From: a virus
Length of the DNA: 64,000 bases
Strand: one strand, 5' to 3'
IMG/VR virus record: IMGVR_UViG_3300019742_000002
Coordinates: 27,724 to 91,723 of that record
The position numbers and the translations under genes are program-made. The notes below the pieces were generated by a model that saw only the letters and a list, made by a program, of their open reading frames with translations, made no database searches and was not told the DNA's origin. Below, in pieces: positions 41,849 through 49,172 of this stretch. How positions within the stretch are numbered: position 1 is the first letter of the stretch; each line of letters begins with the position of its first letter.

Positions 41849-42118
41849 TTACAATGACTTTGAAAGCGTTATAATCAACTCCTCAATTTCTTTAGGCATA
41901 GCTTTTCTATCTTCTCTTAAAAATACATCTTGGTCATATAAAGACTTATTATTACTTTTTAGAAATTTTAAAGCCTTTTCCCTTTCGTCAAAAGACTCCT
42001 CTATATTATCATATAATACTGTATATGTAATATGTCTTTTATCCTCTAACTCTTTACCAAGTTTTTTGATATATCTTATATCATCTCTAGTTAAACCTAA
42101 CTCTTGTGGTATTGTCAT
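41849..42118 (-). CDS. hypothetical protein, 89 aa
   Basis: Helical charged protein with LGLTRDDIRYIKKLGKELED near the N-terminus. First gene behind the promoter at 42147-42168. No motif recognised. Confidence 0.6.
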   Translation of the reverse strand: MTIPQELGLTRDDIRYIKKLGKELEDKRHITYTVLYDNIEESFDEREKALKFLKSNNKSLYDQDVFLREDRKAMPKEIEELIITLSKSL

Positions 42119-42146
42119 TTGTAAATCCTTTATTTTAATATCTCTA

Positions 42147-42168
42147 ATTATACTCTTTTAAACTTAAA
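42147..42168 (-). promoter_or_regulatory. TTTAAGTTTA / TATAAT promoter
   Basis: Minus-strand TTTAAGTTTAAAAGAG then TATAAT, upstream of the 89-aa gene; almost a copy of the promoter at 41250. Confidence 0.7.
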
Positions 42169-42181
42169 ACTATATTAAAAA

Positions 42182-42309
42182 TCATCTAAGATTAAAACTA
42201 TAATAAAAACTTATAAAAAGTGAAATTTCTAATTAAAAACTCTTATAATAAAGAAAAAGAATTAAAAATTTTAAAAGTTATAAATTATTATATTCTCATC
42301 GTAGATACT
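42182..42309. repeat. MITE-like interspersed repeat, copy 5
   Basis: From ATCATCTAAGATTAAAACTA to CATCGTAGATAC, between two leftward genes. The right terminus has one base changed in the AATCGTAGATAC motif. Confidence 0.8.
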
Positions 42310-42337
42310 TTTTAAATTTTCTTGCCTCAACTAGCTA

Positions 42338-42868
42338 TCATTTCATAAACCTTTTAAATTTCATATAAAACCACATTCTTACCAATTCATATAAAGAAGA
42401 GTTAAATAATATATCCAAATCTTCTTTTAATTTTACTATTTTATTGTTTGATATGTTTAAATCAGTTTTTAAATCTACTATTTTATTGTTTGATATATCT
42501 AAATTAGCTTTTAAATTTCCGTTAGAATAGTCTAAATCACGAACTTTTGATTTAAGTGCTAGAGTATTCTTTTCTACTAATAATGATACTCTAGCTTCAA
42601 AAGTCATTCTACCTCTATCCTTAACTTTACTAATTGATATACCTTTTAGTAAATTTTCAGCTAAATTATTAGCCATACGACTTCTAACCTCATTATCCGA
42701 AATTATATCAATCATATCTCTATATTGGTCATAAGGAATACTATACATACTTTTGTTAATTTCGGGTTCATAAGTTATGGTATCAATTATTACACCCTCT
42801 CGTGTATATTCCGATTTAACCTCTACAGGGTCACTTGAATAATCTTTTCTTAATATATTTCTTATCAT
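42338..42868 (-). CDS. coiled-coil protein with 14-residue repeats, 176 aa
   Basis: The C-terminal half contains a tandem repeat of the form N-L-D/N-I-S-N-N-K-I-V-x-L-K-x-D/N (14 residues, 42 bp at DNA level, two to three copies around 42420-42510) that would form an extended coiled coil. The N-terminal half is a separate alpha/beta region. The repeat can expand or contract by recombination. Function unknown. Confidence 0.65.
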   Translation of the reverse strand: MIRNILRKDYSSDPVEVKSEYTREGVIIDTITYEPEINKSMYSIPYDQYRDMIDIISDNEVRSRMANNLAENLLKGISISKVKDRGRMTFEARVSLLVEKNTLALKSKVRDLDYSNGNLKANLDISNNKIVDLKTDLNISNNKIVKLKEDLDILFNSSLYELVRMWFYMKFKRFMK

Positions 42869-42870
42869 CT

Positions 42871-43279
42871 TTAAGTCCTTTCTAATGTTCTACATAATTT
42901 ATAATATTTTGGATATTTCTTTAGGTTTTTGATATATTCTTCGTACTTTAACGATTTTATTGTTATTAAAATATAAGTTTCAAACATATCCGTAAGAAAT
43001 AACCTATTATCTTTAGGTATATTTTCTATCATTTTTAAGAATGCAATTCTTTCTAGTTTTGAGTTATATTCCACATTTTTTATATCAATACATTTATTAT
43101 ATATCTTTGGATAACTTTTTAAATTATCTATATAAATAACATTAAAATTTAAACTCTCTTCTATATTATATATACGGTTATAGAATTTATTTAGATATAG
43201 TATTATTTCTCCATTTTTTAAATTTTTTTATAATTTCTTTATATCTTTTTGACCTTATACATAGTTTACAATTACACAT
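42871..43279 (-). CDS. hypothetical protein, frameshifted near 43214-43229
   Basis: The annotated-looking part (GTG at 43074 to 42871, 67 aa) is probably the C-terminus of a longer gene. Upstream, an ATG at 43279 with AAAGGAT starts MCNCKLCIRSKRYKEIIKKF, a Cys-rich beginning seen in a common family of phage unknown proteins. A +1 shift within the A7-TTT-A6 tract is needed to join it to NGEIILYLNKFYNRIYNIEE and on into the downstream part, giving about 135 aa in total. It is a pseudogene, a sequencing error in homopolymers, or a slippage site. Confidence 0.5.
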
Positions 43280-43306
43280 AATTTTATCCTTTATTTAATC
43301 TTAAAT

Positions 43307-43326
43307 GAGGGTATAAAAATACCCTC
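43307..43326 (-). terminator. stem-loop terminator
   Basis: GAGGGTAT and ATACCCTC form a perfect 8-bp stem around AAAA, after the DsbA-like gene on the minus strand. Confidence 0.6.
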
Positions 43327-43340
43327 TATTAAAACTAACT

Positions 43341-43682
43341 TTATTTAGCTATTAAACTTGTAATCATAGCTTGAACATTCACATCATCTTTTAATATTTT
43401 TTGAATATTATTAAACTCTGTTACATCGTCACCCGTTGAGCTTAGTTCATCTTTAAAAGCTTTAATCACTTTATTGACATTAGCAACACTTACACCTAAA
43501 TCTTTGGCGTTAGCTTTATTCTCTTTTTGTAACCCCCTAATCTTTTTAATATCAGCCTCATAACCTAAGTGAATTTTAGCAAACTCTAATATATTTTGAG
43601 CTTCCTCACTATCTTTAGCTTTCATAAAGTTATCCATCTTTTGTTGAAGAGGTGAAACCTCTATATCATTTAATTCGTCCAT
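43341..43682 (-). CDS. possible DsbA-like dsDNA-binding protein
   Basis: Residues ~46-80 (LGYEADIKKIRGLQKENKAN then AKDLGVSVANVNKVIKAF) resemble the core of T4 DsbA (GYNELIKDIR, then AKDELGVDGK-x-FN), which binds double-stranded DNA and helps late promoters. Here the protein is 113 aa against 89 aa for T4 DsbA. The resemblance is modest; a generic helical regulator is the alternative. It overlaps the 235-aa gene by 13 bp. Confidence 0.4.
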   Translation of the reverse strand: MDELNDIEVSPLQQKMDNFMKAKDSEEAQNILEFAKIHLGYEADIKKIRGLQKENKANAKDLGVSVANVNKVIKAFKDELSSTGDDVTEFNNIQKILKDDVNVQAMITSLIAK

Positions 43683-44377
43683 CGTTCTCCTTTATTTGTG
43701 AAATGGTAAAAACTATCTAAAAATTCTTTGTATATATATTTATCTCTTAGATTAAAAAAGATAAAAGCAGATGTAGATGTATATTTGTCAGTTTCTTGTG
43801 GTTGAGAAACACAAAAGTTTAAATTCACAATAAACCTAAGCTTATCCTCTTCTTCCTTAACACTCGCTATACAATTTGGATTAATATAGCTATGATTTGG
43901 GTCGAATGGTCTAAACCAATCTTGACATATATCATCTATATTAGATTTAACCTCGTTGAACTCTTCGTTAGAATCCATAAAGATAAACTCATAATCAGGA
44001 ATTATATCCTCGTCTCTTGATTTGATAGAGTAGTTATAGTTAAATGTAATCTTATTTCTATCACTTTTGAATTTGATTGAGCTTATATTTTTTAAATTTA
44101 TATAATCAGCTTTAGGGCTATTAACTTTTAAAAAACTATCACCTAAATTATCTTTTATATAATTAATCATTTCATCAAATTCTTTTTGATTACTAGCTCT
44201 CCAAAAAATTGAATCTGCTTTTTCTATATTATTTTGTTTAATGGAATAATTCATACTGAATTTTATTTTTCTTGATTTTATAAGTGCCGTAATTGGGTCT
44301 TTCTCTACAAAGATACTTAATCTTGAAACAGCATCCAAATTTACCACTCTATTGTTTTTGTATTTAACGATATTCAT
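43670..44377 (-). CDS. hypothetical protein with internal repeats, 235 aa
   Basis: Three ~75-residue segments look related. Each has a beta strand of the form Y-I-N-L/P-x-x-I/C-x-S-I/V, then F-x-x-N-Y/L-x-S/C, then F-x-N-L/F. Compare VNLDAVSRLSIFVEK, INLKNISSIKFKSDR and INPNCIASVKEEEDK. This suggests a triplicated small domain. Function unknown. Confidence 0.6.
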   Translation of the reverse strand: MNIVKYKNNRVVNLDAVSRLSIFVEKDPITALIKSRKIKFSMNYSIKQNNIEKADSIFWRASNQKEFDEMINYIKDNLGDSFLKVNSPKADYINLKNISSIKFKSDRNKITFNYNYSIKSRDEDIIPDYEFIFMDSNEEFNEVKSNIDDICQDWFRPFDPNHSYINPNCIASVKEEEDKLRFIVNLNFCVSQPQETDKYTSTSAFIFFNLRDKYIYKEFLDSFYHFTNKGERWTN

Positions 44378-44387
44378 TTTAATCCTT

Positions 44388-44702
44388 TTATATAATATTT
44401 TGACTTCTATAATAATTTATTGAGTCATTGAGAGTTTCTTTTTCTGATGAATCCCCACTAAAAGCTATATCATAGATATAGTCATCTATACATTTATTAT
44501 TGTGATGAGATTTTATAAACTCTTCAAAATCATCATACAACCAATATTCTAGTCTATCTTTTATACCTTCATTCACAAACATTTCAAATACTTTCGTAAA
44601 AACAAATGAATTATCTTTTTGAAGTATTTCCTGTATTAGTTTAATTTGTTGGAACTCATCGAATTCCTCTAAAACCTTTTCTCTTGTTTCTTTTACTTGC
44701 AT
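44388..44702 (-). CDS. late hypothetical protein, 104 aa
   Basis: Acidic helical protein behind AAAAGGAG and a late promoter at 44771-44778. The leader between promoter and ATG can fold into a long hairpin (44715-44774). Function unknown. Confidence 0.6.
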   Translation of the reverse strand: MQVKETREKVLEEFDEFQQIKLIQEILQKDNSFVFTKVFEMFVNEGIKDRLEYWLYDDFEEFIKSHHNNKCIDDYIYDIAFSGDSSEKETLNDSINYYRSQNII

Positions 44703-44714
44703 CTTTCTCCTTTT

Positions 44715-44774
44715 AATATTTAATAAATAAAGAACCTATTTTGAAGTAATGTAGTTCTTTATTTATTAAATATT
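44715..44774 (-). other. 21-bp perfect hairpin in the leader of the 104-aa gene
   Basis: Perfectly complementary 21-base arms at 44715-44735 and 44754-44774 with an 18-base loop. The 5' arm overlaps the late promoter, so the late transcript contains only about half of the stem, close to the ribosome-binding site. It may control translation or stability. Confidence 0.65.
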
Positions 44775-44778
44775 TATA
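44771..44778 (-). promoter_or_regulatory. T4-type late promoter TATAAATA
   Basis: Minus-strand TATAAATA about 70 bp before the 104-aa gene, overlapping one arm of the long hairpin. Confidence 0.6.
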
Positions 44779-44782
44779 GCTT

Positions 44783-44901
44783 ATGAAGTGTACAAAAATA
44801 CTTTAGTTGTTAGTATTCCAAAAACATATAGCATTTGTATTATATATGGTCGATTCGACACAATTACAAATACTGAAAAATCTACACTTCATTAACTAAA
44901 G
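44783..44901. ncRNA. candidate structured RNA with interleaved repeats
   Basis: ATGAAGTGTA (44783-44792) pairs with TACACTTCAT (44883-44892). CTTTAGTT (44801-44808) pairs with AACTAAAG (44894-44901). The order is a-b-a'-b', a pseudoknot. Inside, ATTTGTA pairs with TACAAAT, and GTCG pairs with CGAC around ATT. No coding frame fits here, and the strand is uncertain. Confidence 0.5.
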
Positions 44902-45109
44902 GATATAAAATATAAACCCTTAAAGATGATTACACTTTGTTTCGAGGATGTGGTTATATCCTGTAATCTTGTAGATTTCTGCTCTTGGAAATCTACAAGA
45001 TTTATGTACTAACATTATAAAAGGTCGATTCAACACTCTAGCTATGTACTTTCTTGTATGTAAAATACAGAAATTAATCTGTAATCATCTTTAAAGGTTT
45101 ATATCCTTT
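44898..45109. ncRNA. candidate structured RNA closed by a ~32-bp stem
   Basis: AAAGGATATAAA (44898-44909) pairs with 45098-45109, and 44915-44934 pairs with 45080-45099 at 19 of 20 positions. A perfect 15-bp hairpin (44965-44979 with 44988-45002) and a small hairpin around 44945 lie inside. GGTCGATTC at 45023 repeats a motif of the adjacent structure (44848). The 450-bp gap 44703-45154 holds no credible gene; it holds these RNAs. Confidence 0.5.
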
Positions 45110-45154
45110 TTTATGTTATAATTTTACTATAACTTTACTTAAAATATTCTAAAT

Positions 45155-45460
45155 TTACAACTCTTCTATGTAAATATTTTCTAAAGCCTCATCAAACATA
45201 TCATTGATACATTTTATATGTTCTTGTCTATTTCTTTCAATTAGTTTAAGCTTTTTAGTTAAGGCTTCCTCCTTATTGGTAAATAAATAAGAAGCTTTTA
45301 GAATTGTATCATAGTCTCTAGTGTTTTGAGAGCTATCAACCAAATTTTTGTCATTATATGTATATATTTTAATACAACTATTTATATGAGGTAATCCTAC
45401 ACTATTTCTACAAGGTTCATTATTCCTAAATATTCCATATATTATTGTTCCATTTTTCAA
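45155..45460 (-). CDS. hypothetical protein, 101 aa
   Basis: Unknown protein (GTIIYGIFRNNEPCRNSVGL near the start). It lies 12 bp downstream of the 108-aa gene in one operon and directly upstream, on the minus strand, of the structured RNA region. No motif recognised. Confidence 0.6.
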   Translation of the reverse strand: MKNGTIIYGIFRNNEPCRNSVGLPHINSCIKIYTYNDKNLVDSSQNTRDYDTILKASYLFTNKEEALTKKLKLIERNRQEHIKCINDMFDEALENIYIEEL

Positions 45461-45472
45461 GATTTAATCCTT

Positions 45473-45799
45473 TTATTTATAGTCTTTATATACCTTACTT
45501 GTATAATTTGTTTCTACTGATATTGAGTAATTACCTAAATCGACATAACAACCATCTTCATCGTATGACTCTGCAAGAAAACCATAAACATCACAGCCAA
45601 AATAATGTGCTAGTAGTTCATCTTTCCTACCCAGTGTTATTCGTATGTAACAATATTCGTATAATTTATATAGTAAATCATCCTTATCTTTGTATTCAAA
45701 CTCAATTCTCACTTTTTCTTGGTACTGTTTAATTTCTTTATTATCTAGTAGTAGATAAAAGTCTGAGTCTGTTCCTATTGTTAGTAATGCTCTTTTCAT
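45473..45799 (-). CDS. hypothetical protein, 108 aa
   Basis: Acidic, aromatic-rich protein (KLYEYCYIRITLGRKDELLA, then FGCDVYGFLAE). Own promoter box at 45826-45846. Function unknown. Confidence 0.6.
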   Translation of the reverse strand: MKRALLTIGTDSDFYLLLDNKEIKQYQEKVRIEFEYKDKDDLLYKLYEYCYIRITLGRKDELLAHYFGCDVYGFLAESYDEDGCYVDLGNYSISVETNYTSKVYKDYK

Positions 45800-45825
45800 T
45801 TTAAATCCTTTGTTTTAATATTCTA

Positions 45826-45846
45826 ATTATAGCTAATTAAACTTAA
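45826..45846 (-). promoter_or_regulatory. TTAAGTTTAA / TATAAT promoter
   Basis: Minus-strand TTAAGTTTAATTAGC then TATAAT. The same ~50-bp block recurs at 46414-46434. Confidence 0.7.
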
Positions 45847-45861
45847 TATAAGCTTAATTGT

Positions 45862-46011
45862 TTATAGTAATCCACCACTTTTCATTTCAAAAACTGATAC
45901 AGTTCCATATATACTATTAGCATACTCAATAATACCTTTAAGAGCTTTTTGTTTTGTAGTAAATGGTATATCTATAACTCTAATATCATTTAAATTATAT
46001 ACTACCTCTAT
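45862..46011 (-). pseudogene. 49-codon open frame without start
   Basis: The frame EVVYNLNDIRVIDIPFTTKQ continues KALKGIIEYANSIYGTVSVF to a stop at 45862 and has protein-like composition. Two TAA codons lie directly upstream and there is no ATG, GTG or TTG. An AGAGGT precedes it. Probably a gene that lost its start, or a truncated remnant. Confidence 0.35.
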
Positions 46012-46041
46012 TTATTAAACTAAGCAAATATATCTATTATG

Positions 46042-46389
46042 TTATGACATTATTACTTTTTTATTTTCATTGTATATACTAAGTGTTGTCTTTAAGATTA
46101 AGTTCCAGTTATTTTTATTCGTTTTTATATTAAACTTTTTATATTTTTTAATATATTTAACACATATATCCTTAATAAAATAATCAACAGGACAACTTCC
46201 GTCTGCCATTCCCCAAAACCTATCATGATATGATTTATCGCCAACATATTGAATAAATCCTTTGTCATAAGGGGCTATCCTAATATAACCATATTCCACA
46301 TCTAATAATTCTTTCATTAGTTCAATAGGTAAAAATACTTTTTTTAATTTTATACCTTTAGTTTCGTACATTATACATTCACTCATCAT
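46042..46389 (-). CDS. hypothetical protein, 115 aa
   Basis: Unknown protein with an aromatic N-terminal half (YGYIRIAPYDKGFIQYVGDK) and a basic C-terminus. Promoter box directly upstream at 46414-46434. No motif recognised. Confidence 0.6.
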   Translation of the reverse strand: MMSECIMYETKGIKLKKVFLPIELMKELLDVEYGYIRIAPYDKGFIQYVGDKSYHDRFWGMADGSCPVDYFIKDICVKYIKKYKKFNIKTNKNNWNLILKTTLSIYNENKKVIMS

Positions 46390-46413
46390 CTAATCCTTTG
46401 TTTTAATATTCTA

Positions 46414-46434
46414 ATTATAGCTAATTAAACTTAA
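46414..46434 (-). promoter_or_regulatory. TTAAGTTTAA / TATAAT promoter
   Basis: Minus-strand TTAAGTTTAATTAGC then TATAAT. It lies between the reverse transcriptase stop and the 115-aa gene, a duplicate of the block at 45826. Confidence 0.7.
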
Positions 46435-46441
46435 TATAAGC

Positions 46442-47491
46442 TTAATTATTTGATTGATTTTTCCAATTTGTTAATCCACCTAAAGATGAGTTATTAGATT
46501 GATGTTTTGATGCTCGTATCTTTCTCATAATCTTTCTAGTAGCTTGTGTATTTTTATCTCCTACATTTATACCCAAGATTCTTCTAAATCCATACTTAGC
46601 ATATCGTATTCTAGTTTTAGATTTATTAATACTTAAGCCAAAATTATTAAATACATTTGATACTATTTCTATAAGATTATTAATATCTTCGTGGTTTTCG
46701 GTATTTGTGCTTAATTGAATATCATCAGCATAAATAGTCAATTTAAAACTTATATCTAAATCTTTATGATAATATACCAAAATAGGCACTAGAATATCTA
46801 AAATAGGCACAAGTGATATATTAGCTAACATAGGACTTGTAACAAATCCTTGGGCTGTTCTTTCATCATCTACTGTAAAACATTCATCAAAGTTTTTATA
46901 ATCTTTGATGGGTTTAAAAGCTTTATTATCTTTATGAATAGAATCAAAGAAGTTACTTATATCCATCATAATTGTACTTTTAAAACCTATATGTTCTTTG
47001 GCACAAGTAACTGGACTTTTATTTTTAAGAAAACCATGCAAAAGATTTTTATTAGGACTTTCAAGGTTATTGAAGTAAGTATATAGTTGTTTCAACATAC
47101 CTCTTTGAGTCTTTTTAAGTTCTTTTGATGGAATACATATAGTTCTAAATCCTTTTCTCTTCTTTGGTATTTTAGATTCTTTGTATTTTTTGGTTGGTGT
47201 TGGTTTTAAATTTGGTGAAATATCTTCAAATAAATCTTCATACTTAACTTCTTTACAATTTTTGAAGTTTTCTGCATTTATACTCCAATTAAAAAACCAA
47301 CTTTCTTTACATCCATCATCAAATATAAAACACCTATCACAAGGAATTTTTGAATGGTCGTAAGAACATCCCACAAATTCGCATAACCTTATATACTTCT
47401 CTTGTGTCCACTCACCATTACTATAAAAAGCAAGATTTCTAATCTCACCTTTACTATTTCTTAATTTTTCTAATTCTTCTTTTAAAGTCAT
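46442..47491 (-). CDS. retron-like reverse transcriptase with N-terminal module
   Basis: From the start at 47491 (matching the start of the related AAA+ gene) the 349-aa protein has an N-terminal ~88-residue module (MTLKEELEKLRNSKGEIRNL to VKYEDLFE), a linker, then a reverse transcriptase. RT blocks: RTICIPSKELKKTQRGML (RT1), LHGFLKNKSPVTCAKEH, MMDISNFFDSI (Asp177), AQGFVTSPMLANI (RT4), IYADDIQLS (YADD 254-257), GLSINKSKTRI (RT6) and FRRILGINVGD (RT7). CAKEH and ILG occupy the places of NAxxH and VTG in retron RTs. SP in RT4 argues against a diversity-generating RT. It follows an HNH gene by 1 bp. No adjacent msr-msd RNA is evident. Confidence 0.88.
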   Translation of the reverse strand: MTLKEELEKLRNSKGEIRNLAFYSNGEWTQEKYIRLCEFVGCSYDHSKIPCDRCFIFDDGCKESWFFNWSINAENFKNCKEVKYEDLFEDISPNLKPTPTKKYKESKIPKKRKGFRTICIPSKELKKTQRGMLKQLYTYFNNLESPNKNLLHGFLKNKSPVTCAKEHIGFKSTIMMDISNFFDSIHKDNKAFKPIKDYKNFDECFTVDDERTAQGFVTSPMLANISLVPILDILVPILVYYHKDLDISFKLTIYADDIQLSTNTENHEDINNLIEIVSNVFNNFGLSINKSKTRIRYAKYGFRRILGINVGDKNTQATRKIMRKIRASKHQSNNSSLGGLTNWKNQSNN

Positions 47492-47492
47492 C

Positions 47493-48260
47493 CTATAATC
47501 CTTTATATTTCCATCTAAAACCATAAGCAGTATACTTATTAATATCCTTCAATGCTTTTGAAATCCCCACATAAGAGGAGGAAGGTAATTTCAATTCCTT
47601 TCCTGCTTCCGTCATATTTTTAAATTCGTTTAAAACCTCTAAAGAATCTTTATCAAGTTGTAGTATTTCTAACCCAACTCTCTTAGAATATGATTTTTTA
47701 GCCTCTATAAATCTAGTATTATGTAAATCATCGGTAACTTCATCCATAAATATAAAGAAATATTCCCCTACAGTCTTTTGTTTTGTATTTCCTCTAGCTA
47801 CACTAGATATATTAGCCCTATTTAAACCCAATACCCTAGATGCTTGGGAGGCACTAACATACGAATTTAGAAATTTTCCGGTATTGACACAATACTGGTT
47901 TAAAGGTTTAAGCTGTACTCCATATCCATCTTTTCTTGCTTGGTTACCATTTTCATTATTTTCTTTCCATGTCATTAGCTGTATATTGTCGAATGAGTAG
48001 TGTTTATTATTATCTAATCTGTCAAAAGACGGTCTTAAATTTTGCTCAAAACCTGAGTCCTTCCAGTTATTATAAAGTCTAATAAATAAATCACTATCTA
48101 AAAACGTAACTAGTAACTCATTAATTGTATAATCGGGTAGAGGGTGACCTCTTTGCATACTTTTCCTCTCTTGGGATTTAAATAAATCTTTTAGTAATCC
48201 CTCTGGTCTATATTTACCTATTCTTAAAATTAAATTCTCCAGCTTTTGTTCCCTATTCAT
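47493..48260 (-). CDS. HNH homing endonuclease with NUMOD modules
   Basis: The HNH-type core RPSFDRLDNNKHYSFDNIQL then MTWKENNENGN is typical of phage homing nucleases. It is followed by two DNA-binding NUMOD-like units (KFLNSYVSASQASRVLGLNR; LEVLNEFKNMTEAGKELKLP) and the usual ending YGFRWKY. The longer open frame starts inside the late promoter, so I use the internal ATG at 48260 with AAGAGGTG before it. It abuts the reverse transcriptase gene and may have mobilised it or landed beside it. Confidence 0.85.
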   Translation of the reverse strand: MNREQKLENLILRIGKYRPEGLLKDLFKSQERKSMQRGHPLPDYTINELLVTFLDSDLFIRLYNNWKDSGFEQNLRPSFDRLDNNKHYSFDNIQLMTWKENNENGNQARKDGYGVQLKPLNQYCVNTGKFLNSYVSASQASRVLGLNRANISSVARGNTKQKTVGEYFFIFMDEVTDDLHNTRFIEAKKSYSKRVGLEILQLDKDSLEVLNEFKNMTEAGKELKLPSSSYVGISKALKDINKYTAYGFRWKYKGL

Positions 48261-48277
48261 AATCACCTCTTTTATAT

Positions 48278-48285
48278 TATTTATA
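48278..48285 (-). promoter_or_regulatory. T4-type late promoter TATAAATA
   Basis: Minus-strand TATAAATA, 18 bp before the chosen HNH start; the downstream reverse transcriptase is probably co-transcribed from it. Confidence 0.7.
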
Positions 48286-48307
48286 TACATGGTTTATAAC
48301 ATAAATC

Positions 48308-49120
48308 CTACTTTAACAACCTAGGTTTTCTTCTCTTAACCTTAGTTAAAATCTCATCAATTTCTTTATCAAGATTAAAATCAGCTATAGAAACTGTATT
48401 TTTGGGATTACCTACCATTGCCTCAGCATCAGAAATCATTTCATAGGATGCCCATCCAAAAGTTCTTTTGGAATTTGATGTAAAAAATAGAAATTCTTTA
48501 GGTTTTATAGGCATTCTAAACTTCTTTAAATTATAGGAATAACAAGTATTAGATGGTTTACCTGATACATGGTTCACAACATACACCCTCATACCAATAA
48601 CCTTAGATAAAGCCGATACAAGTGCAAATAAAGCATAAGAATTATTCCTTATAGTTGAGTTACTAACCTCCCAACTATAACTAAGGTTAATATAAATATC
48701 GTGGAATAATTTAGAATCATCATAGGTAGAGTTTTTGAAATAACAATCTCTTCTACCCAACATAGCTCTAGTTTTACTCATCATTCCTGTATTCTCAGTT
48801 GAAAACTCTACATTGCCATATAAAAGAGATGTTTTAAATCCTCTTGCTATTAGTTTAGATTTTACTTTTTTAGCTACATCATCATATAACTTATCATAAT
48901 TTGAATCTTTTTCGTCTAATTTCTTATAAGCTTTTATACCCTCTTCAATATAAAATTTACCCTCTTGATTAGCTAACTCTTTATTAGCTATAATAGTATC
49001 CATAAAATCAATTGGATTCTCAAAATGGTTATATATTGTATTATTTGTCCATCTTGTATCAGTACAACCCTCTAAAATTTTAGGTACTTCATTAGGTTTT
49101 GTGTTTAATTTTTGAATCAT
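48308..49120 (-). CDS. hypothetical protein paired with the AAA+ ATPase, 270 aa
   Basis: An alpha/beta protein lying 52 bp downstream of the AAA+ gene. In phages MoxR/CobS-type ATPases are usually followed by a partner with a VWA-like fold. Here SKLFHDIYINLSYSWEVSNS then YALFALVSALSKVIGMRVYV (residues ~140-185) has the strand-helix-strand pattern of such a domain, but a clear D-x-S-x-S is not seen. Function inferred from position only. Confidence 0.55.
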   Translation of the reverse strand: MIQKLNTKPNEVPKILEGCTDTRWTNNTIYNHFENPIDFMDTIIANKELANQEGKFYIEEGIKAYKKLDEKDSNYDKLYDDVAKKVKSKLIARGFKTSLLYGNVEFSTENTGMMSKTRAMLGRRDCYFKNSTYDDSKLFHDIYINLSYSWEVSNSTIRNNSYALFALVSALSKVIGMRVYVVNHVSGKPSNTCYSYNLKKFRMPIKPKEFLFFTSNSKRTFGWASYEMISDAEAMVGNPKNTVSIADFNLDKEIDEILTKVKRRKPRLLK

Positions 49121-49172
49121 TCTCTATTCCTTTTTATTTATTATATATAATATTTACTTAAATCCTCTTTAA

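Noticed and set aside
44840-45040. tRNA genes suggested by GGTCGATTC motifs
   Set aside because: The motif resembles a T-arm, but no acceptor stem, anticodon arm or D-arm can be built around either copy. The surrounding pairing belongs to other helices.
44898-45109. Retron msr-msd RNA for the reverse transcriptase
   Set aside because: It is 1.3 kb on the far side of three genes, not directly upstream of the RT. The structure also has a pseudoknot neighbour not typical of msr-msd. Kept only as a remote possibility.
46442-47491. Diversity-generating retroelement
   Set aside because: RT block 4 reads AQGFVTSP instead of the SQ-type motif of DGR enzymes. No near-identical template/variable repeat pair was seen near the RT or in the fibre genes.
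46442-48260. Group II intron
   Set aside because: The RT lacks a maturase domain and HNH is a separate gene. No intron RNA domain V-like hairpin was noticed, and no split gene flanks it.
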